Assembly: GCA_020634855.1 (NCBI GenBank)
Contig: JACKAU010000006.1
Coordinates: forward strand, 124,001 to 188,000
DNA: 64,000 bases
Direction: 5' to 3'
Source: Anaerolineales bacterium
Lineage (GTDB): Bacteria; Chloroflexota; Anaerolineae; 4572-78; J111
The notes beneath the pieces are model-generated. The model was given only the letters and a program-made list of their open reading frames with translations. It made no database searches and had not been told where the DNA came from. Of the stretch, positions 61,468 to 64,000 are shown one piece after another; position 1 is the stretch's first letter; each line of letters opens with the position of its first letter. The position numbers and the translations under genes were made by a program.

Positions 61468-62256
61468 TCACTTAAGTAACCTCATCAGCCGCTGTTGTAA
61501 GCTTTCTTCTTCAAAATCCATTCGGACCATACTCAACGCATACTTCAGCTTCAAATTGTTTGGTATCATTTTTTCTAACCGGTCCAGCAACCAATCGCTC
61601 ATTAAATCCTCAAGCGGGCCGGCGCCCAAATTCCCTAACGCACGTTCATCTCGGCTCAAATCAGCATAATCAATAACAATTAAAACTAGCTTTAATCGCT
61701 CCTGTCGATCATAGGCAGATAACATATCAACTGCCCACCAGTTATTTTCTTTGCTCTCTTTTTCTTGCGGCCGGTAGTAGCTAAGGTAAGCCTCGGCAAA
61801 TTGTTGTGCGGTGGCCGGACACCACGCAACGACACATTCTTGCCAACGCTCCTCGATCAACAGTTCCAGATAGCTGAGTTGATCCTCCGGCGTAGAGGCC
61901 TCAACATCCCACATGACCGTGCATAAATAGTTTGCATTCACCGGCGACTCGACCACCTGCCCCCGGTATGAAACACGTCCGCCTCTAACCTGTTCAGCTA
62001 TTGGCTGTATATCAACGAAAACCCCCTTTTGCTCCGGGGTGTCGTAAAATGGAAGCCAATTCGAATAGCTCGATTGGCTCACCACCCACTCGCCGTCCAG
62101 TTCAATAAAAAGGTGATACCAGGGCACATGATCGGGTAGGATGGTGGCTACCACCGCATAGTTGGCTTGGTGCGCGTGCCACACAACCTGAGCGGTGGTA
62201 TGCGCCAATTCATTTTTAACTGCGGTAAAATAAGAAGCTGCTTCAATAGGGATCAT
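61468..62256 (-). CDS. Uncharacterised protein with DUF6869-like C terminus
   Basis: A 262-residue soluble protein. The first half (VVWHAHQANYAVVATILPDH, WYHLFIELDGEWVVSQSSYS) is an alpha/beta region I do not recognise. The second half contains RDERALGNLGAGPLEDLM and a helix ending WLLDRLEKMIPNNLKLKYAL, a pattern like the DUF6869 family often found with immunity or effector genes. There is no signal or membrane segment. The ATG at 62256 has TAGGGATC-like purines only weakly placed. No partner toxin is seen nearby. Confidence 0.65.
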   Translation of the reverse strand: MIPIEAASYFTAVKNELAHTTAQVVWHAHQANYAVVATILPDHVPWYHLFIELDGEWVVSQSSYSNWLPFYDTPEQKGVFVDIQPIAEQVRGGRVSYRGQVVESPVNANYLCTVMWDVEASTPEDQLSYLELLIEERWQECVVAWCPATAQQFAEAYLSYYRPQEKESKENNWWAVDMLSAYDRQERLKLVLIVIDYADLSRDERALGNLGAGPLEDLMSDWLLDRLEKMIPNNLKLKYALSMVRMDFEEESLQQRLMRLLK

Positions 62257-62413
62257 TATCGTCGCTCACCATCGCCGCATTGTGATCTAAAAAGGCCATC
62301 AACAAATAATGGCTCAACAGGATTTCGTGGGGTTGACCCCATAAAACGTAAAACATAATGCTTAAAAGGAAATTACGTTTTACGAAACGGTTTCAAATCG
62401 GTTAAACAGCGTA

Positions 62414-62695
62414 TCATCCCTGCTGTTCGGCTCGCCGCCTCCCCCAGGCCACAATCCCCGCGCTGACCACGTACCAGAACAGCATATCCAATACAAGCCA
62501 CAGCCCGTTGAACTCGGAGCAGTTCTGTTCCGGCTTACATGGCCCCCAGGCGAGAAAAAATTGCAGTGGAAACCCAAAGGGGAAGGTATCCGAGAGCGTG
62601 GCCATAACATACATCCGCCAGAGCAGGGAGGCGATAATGAATAAGACCAAAGCCAACGTGATCTTTAATATCGTGGGTTGCAGAATTTGTTTCAT
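62414..62695 (-). CDS. Small membrane protein, two predicted helices
   Basis: A 93-residue protein. One hydrophobic segment at about 10-30 (LKITLALVLFIIASLLWRM) and one at about 65-84 (LWLVLDMLFWYVVSAGIVAW) flank a loop with two cysteines (WGPCKPEQNCSEF) that could form a disulfide outside the membrane. The C terminus is short and basic (GRRRAEQQG). The family is not recognised. It lies between two minus-strand genes; the upstream gene ends 47 bases before its start. Confidence 0.65.
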   Translation of the reverse strand: MKQILQPTILKITLALVLFIIASLLWRMYVMATLSDTFPFGFPLQFFLAWGPCKPEQNCSEFNGLWLVLDMLFWYVVSAGIVAWGRRRAEQQG

Positions 62696-62742
62696 AAGCA
62701 GTTATTTTCTTATCCTGCTTGAAAGGTAGACTGATGTTTATT

Positions 62743-63468
62743 TCAAGGGTGGTCGGAGCTTGACCCGTTTGGCTTACCATTTTTGCGTTGAATGATGGAG
62801 TAAATTCTGGCGCCAGCCCCAAGTATTACCGCGAACGCGCTCAATATTTTCCACAACGATGGAGATGAAGCATTCGCCAGATCAGGCCGGGTAATTGGAA
62901 ACGGCGTAGCGGTAATGGTCGGGGTTAAGGTCGGCGTGGCGTCACCCAGGCTGGACCCGCACCACCGCCACACCCCATCTTCATTAACCATCCACCACCG
63001 TTCGTCAACCTCATAGACGGCCATTAACCTCTGCCCTACTACCGGCAGGTTGCCGTAAACTCGTACCCAGGCCCGCGCCTCGTTTTGCCGGATAATTTCA
63101 AACGTTAACCCGGCAGCAAATACTTGAATTTGTGAGAGTAGGTCAGAACGTATTTTGGTTAGAGCCGGAAAGGCGGCAACCCAGCCTGAATTTTTCTTTA
63201 AATTCTCTTTCTCAGCCTGACAGGTAAGGTTTTGTAGCCGGTTATCATCCTGGGTATTCAAGGCTTCAAGCCATTGTTGCGCTCCGACCACCGGCGACAA
63301 ATTTGGGGCCGGAGTTTGTGTAGGAAGGGGGGGCAGGGTGGCAACCACCGTCACCGAGACGGCCGGGTTAGGGGCGGCTTGAGCCGGAATTTGAGGAATT
63401 TGATAAGCCGTCATCATCAAGCTTGCCAGCAAAAAAATCCATATAAGCGCCGTCTTTTTATGGGCCAT
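62743..63468 (-). CDS. Secreted protein with C-terminal membrane anchor
   Basis: A 241-residue protein. The N-terminal signal (ALIWIFLLASLMMTAY) is followed by a Pro/Thr-rich linker (VATLPPLPTQTPAPN). A compact domain (VGAQQWLEALNTQDDNRLQN, RAWVRVYGNLPVVGQRLMAV, RWWMVNEDGVWRWCG) resembles small ligand-binding NTF2-like lipoprotein domains, which is a guess. A second linker leads to a transmembrane helix (LWKILSAFAVILGAGARIYS) and a basic tail. It is therefore likely anchored with the domain outside. The function is unknown. Confidence 0.65.
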   Translation of the reverse strand: MAHKKTALIWIFLLASLMMTAYQIPQIPAQAAPNPAVSVTVVATLPPLPTQTPAPNLSPVVGAQQWLEALNTQDDNRLQNLTCQAEKENLKKNSGWVAAFPALTKIRSDLLSQIQVFAAGLTFEIIRQNEARAWVRVYGNLPVVGQRLMAVYEVDERWWMVNEDGVWRWCGSSLGDATPTLTPTITATPFPITRPDLANASSPSLWKILSAFAVILGAGARIYSIIQRKNGKPNGSSSDHP

Positions 63469-63681
63469 TCTTTTCCTACTCGTATCCAGTGCGGCGTACC
63501 GCGCACTACAAAGGTAGAATTTTTAAATTAAGCAGGATGCGCATCTACTGCAATTCAGTCATGACGAAAGTCGCTTTATAAGCTTTTGCGGGAATGGGTT
63601 GCCCGCTTGTCTTATCCGTAATAGCTCGAACCGGACCGGCTGCCAGAAAGCCTGCTCGTAAATTTTTTCATCAATCCGTCA

Positions 63682-64000
63682 TCATTTCAAAATAAGCGGT
63701 AAATAGTTGGTGTAGGCGGAGGGTATCGCCGGAGGCGCCCCGACCGGACTGAGACACCAACTTTTCAGTTGACCGGCATCCGGGGCTTGACTATCAACCG
63801 CAGTCAGTCGCCAAGTACCGTTTAAGGCTTCGCCGTTGAACACGCTTAAGGGGCTGTTAGGACGGTAAGGTCCATCGGTTAGACCGCTTTCGCTGGTGCA
63901 GCTACTTTCGGCCGGTTTGGCGGCTCCATCGCTGAAGGTGGCGGCAATGTTATCTCCGGCGCAGCCAAATTCCTGACCGGGATAGCCGGGCCGGTCAATC
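63682..64000 (-). CDS. C-terminal end of a secreted protein, start outside window
   Basis: A minus-strand frame enters from the right edge and stops at 63682; 105 residues are visible. SPLSVFNGEALNGTWRLTAVD and AGQLKSWCLSP match the last strands of a proprotein-convertase P-domain-like beta module (FxGxxxNGxWxLxVxD...GxLxxWxL). The protein ends NYLPLILK, the same C-terminal motif as the beta-helix protein at 48.2 kb. Two cysteines in GCAGDN and SSCTSES may pair. The rest of the gene lies beyond base 64000. Confidence 0.75.
   Translation of the reverse strand, partial: IDRPGYPGQEFGCAGDNIAATFSDGAAKPAESSCTSESGLTDGPYRPNSPLSVFNGEALNGTWRLTAVDSQAPDAGQLKSWCLSPVGAPPAIPSAYTNYLPLILK

Overview
The window looks like a chromosomal segment of a Chloroflexota bacterium (Anaerolineae-like). 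This is an inference from gene content, not from a marker gene: there is no rRNA or tRNA here. The pointers are large secreted beta-helix proteins with Thr/Pro linkers that end in a short C-terminal motif of the form YLPLxLK, a GT-C membrane protein fused to PA14 and NHL domains, glucosylglycerate metabolism, a kinase/FHA/FtsW/PBP cell-wall cluster, and many long inverted repeats between genes. Base composition is moderately GC-rich in the housekeeping-like parts and falls in the accessory parts (24.6-27.9 kb, 43-48 kb).

Layout. 0-6 kb: the end of an M20 peptidase, a 2Fe-2S ferredoxin, a 53-residue membrane protein and a giant GT-C/PA14/NHL protein. 6-14 kb: a compatible-solute locus with a GH13_18 phosphorylase (glucosylglycerate/sucrose type) on the minus strand. 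On the plus strand lie ogt, two GT4 glycosyltransferases, a glucosyl-3-phosphoglycerate synthase with two N-terminal Usp-like domains, and an overlapping histidine phosphatase; together these could make and recycle glucosylglycerate or a mannosylated derivative. 14-24.6 kb: an M1-type lipoprotein, small unknowns, a LolD-like ATPase without a permease, a lone DUF7948 protein, a GNAT enzyme overlapping an orphan Phd antitoxin, an EVE/GT1/DUF427 operon and two methyltransferases. 24.6-28.3 kb: a 40-bp-period tandem array, a HigB/HigA-type toxin-antitoxin pair and an orphan CARF protein with a HEPN-like RNase motif. 28.3-38 kb: glycogen debranching enzyme, an MFS transporter, and a tight PknB/FhaA/FhaB/FtsW/PBP operon in which the kinase ectodomain is not PASTA. 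38-56 kb: an accessory island on the minus strand holding two beta-helix proteins (563 and 2476 residues), a DUF1566/arylsulfotransferase-like fusion, and between them a compact three-gene module. 56-64 kb: small metabolic, membrane and lipoprotein genes, then the C-terminal end of another secreted protein.

The best candidate for an undescribed system is the three-gene module at 43.4-47.3 kb: a TerB-like protein, a glycine-rich two-helix membrane protein with a coiled coil, and a 462-residue membrane protein with paired histidine motifs. The genes overlap. The third gene is split by a 1251-bp IS4-family element with a 9-bp target duplication, and removing the element plus one duplicate restores the frame exactly. 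The operon runs into a roughly 300-nt structured segment that resembles HEARO/omega-type RNA and ends at a strong intrinsic terminator.

Intergenic DNA is unusually rich in structure. Three copies of a double-hairpin repeat each sit in a 5' leader. Four copies of an approximately 70-bp repeat are nested as inverted pairs around island genes. There is a palindrome-dense block at 47.6 kb and several families of long hairpin repeats.
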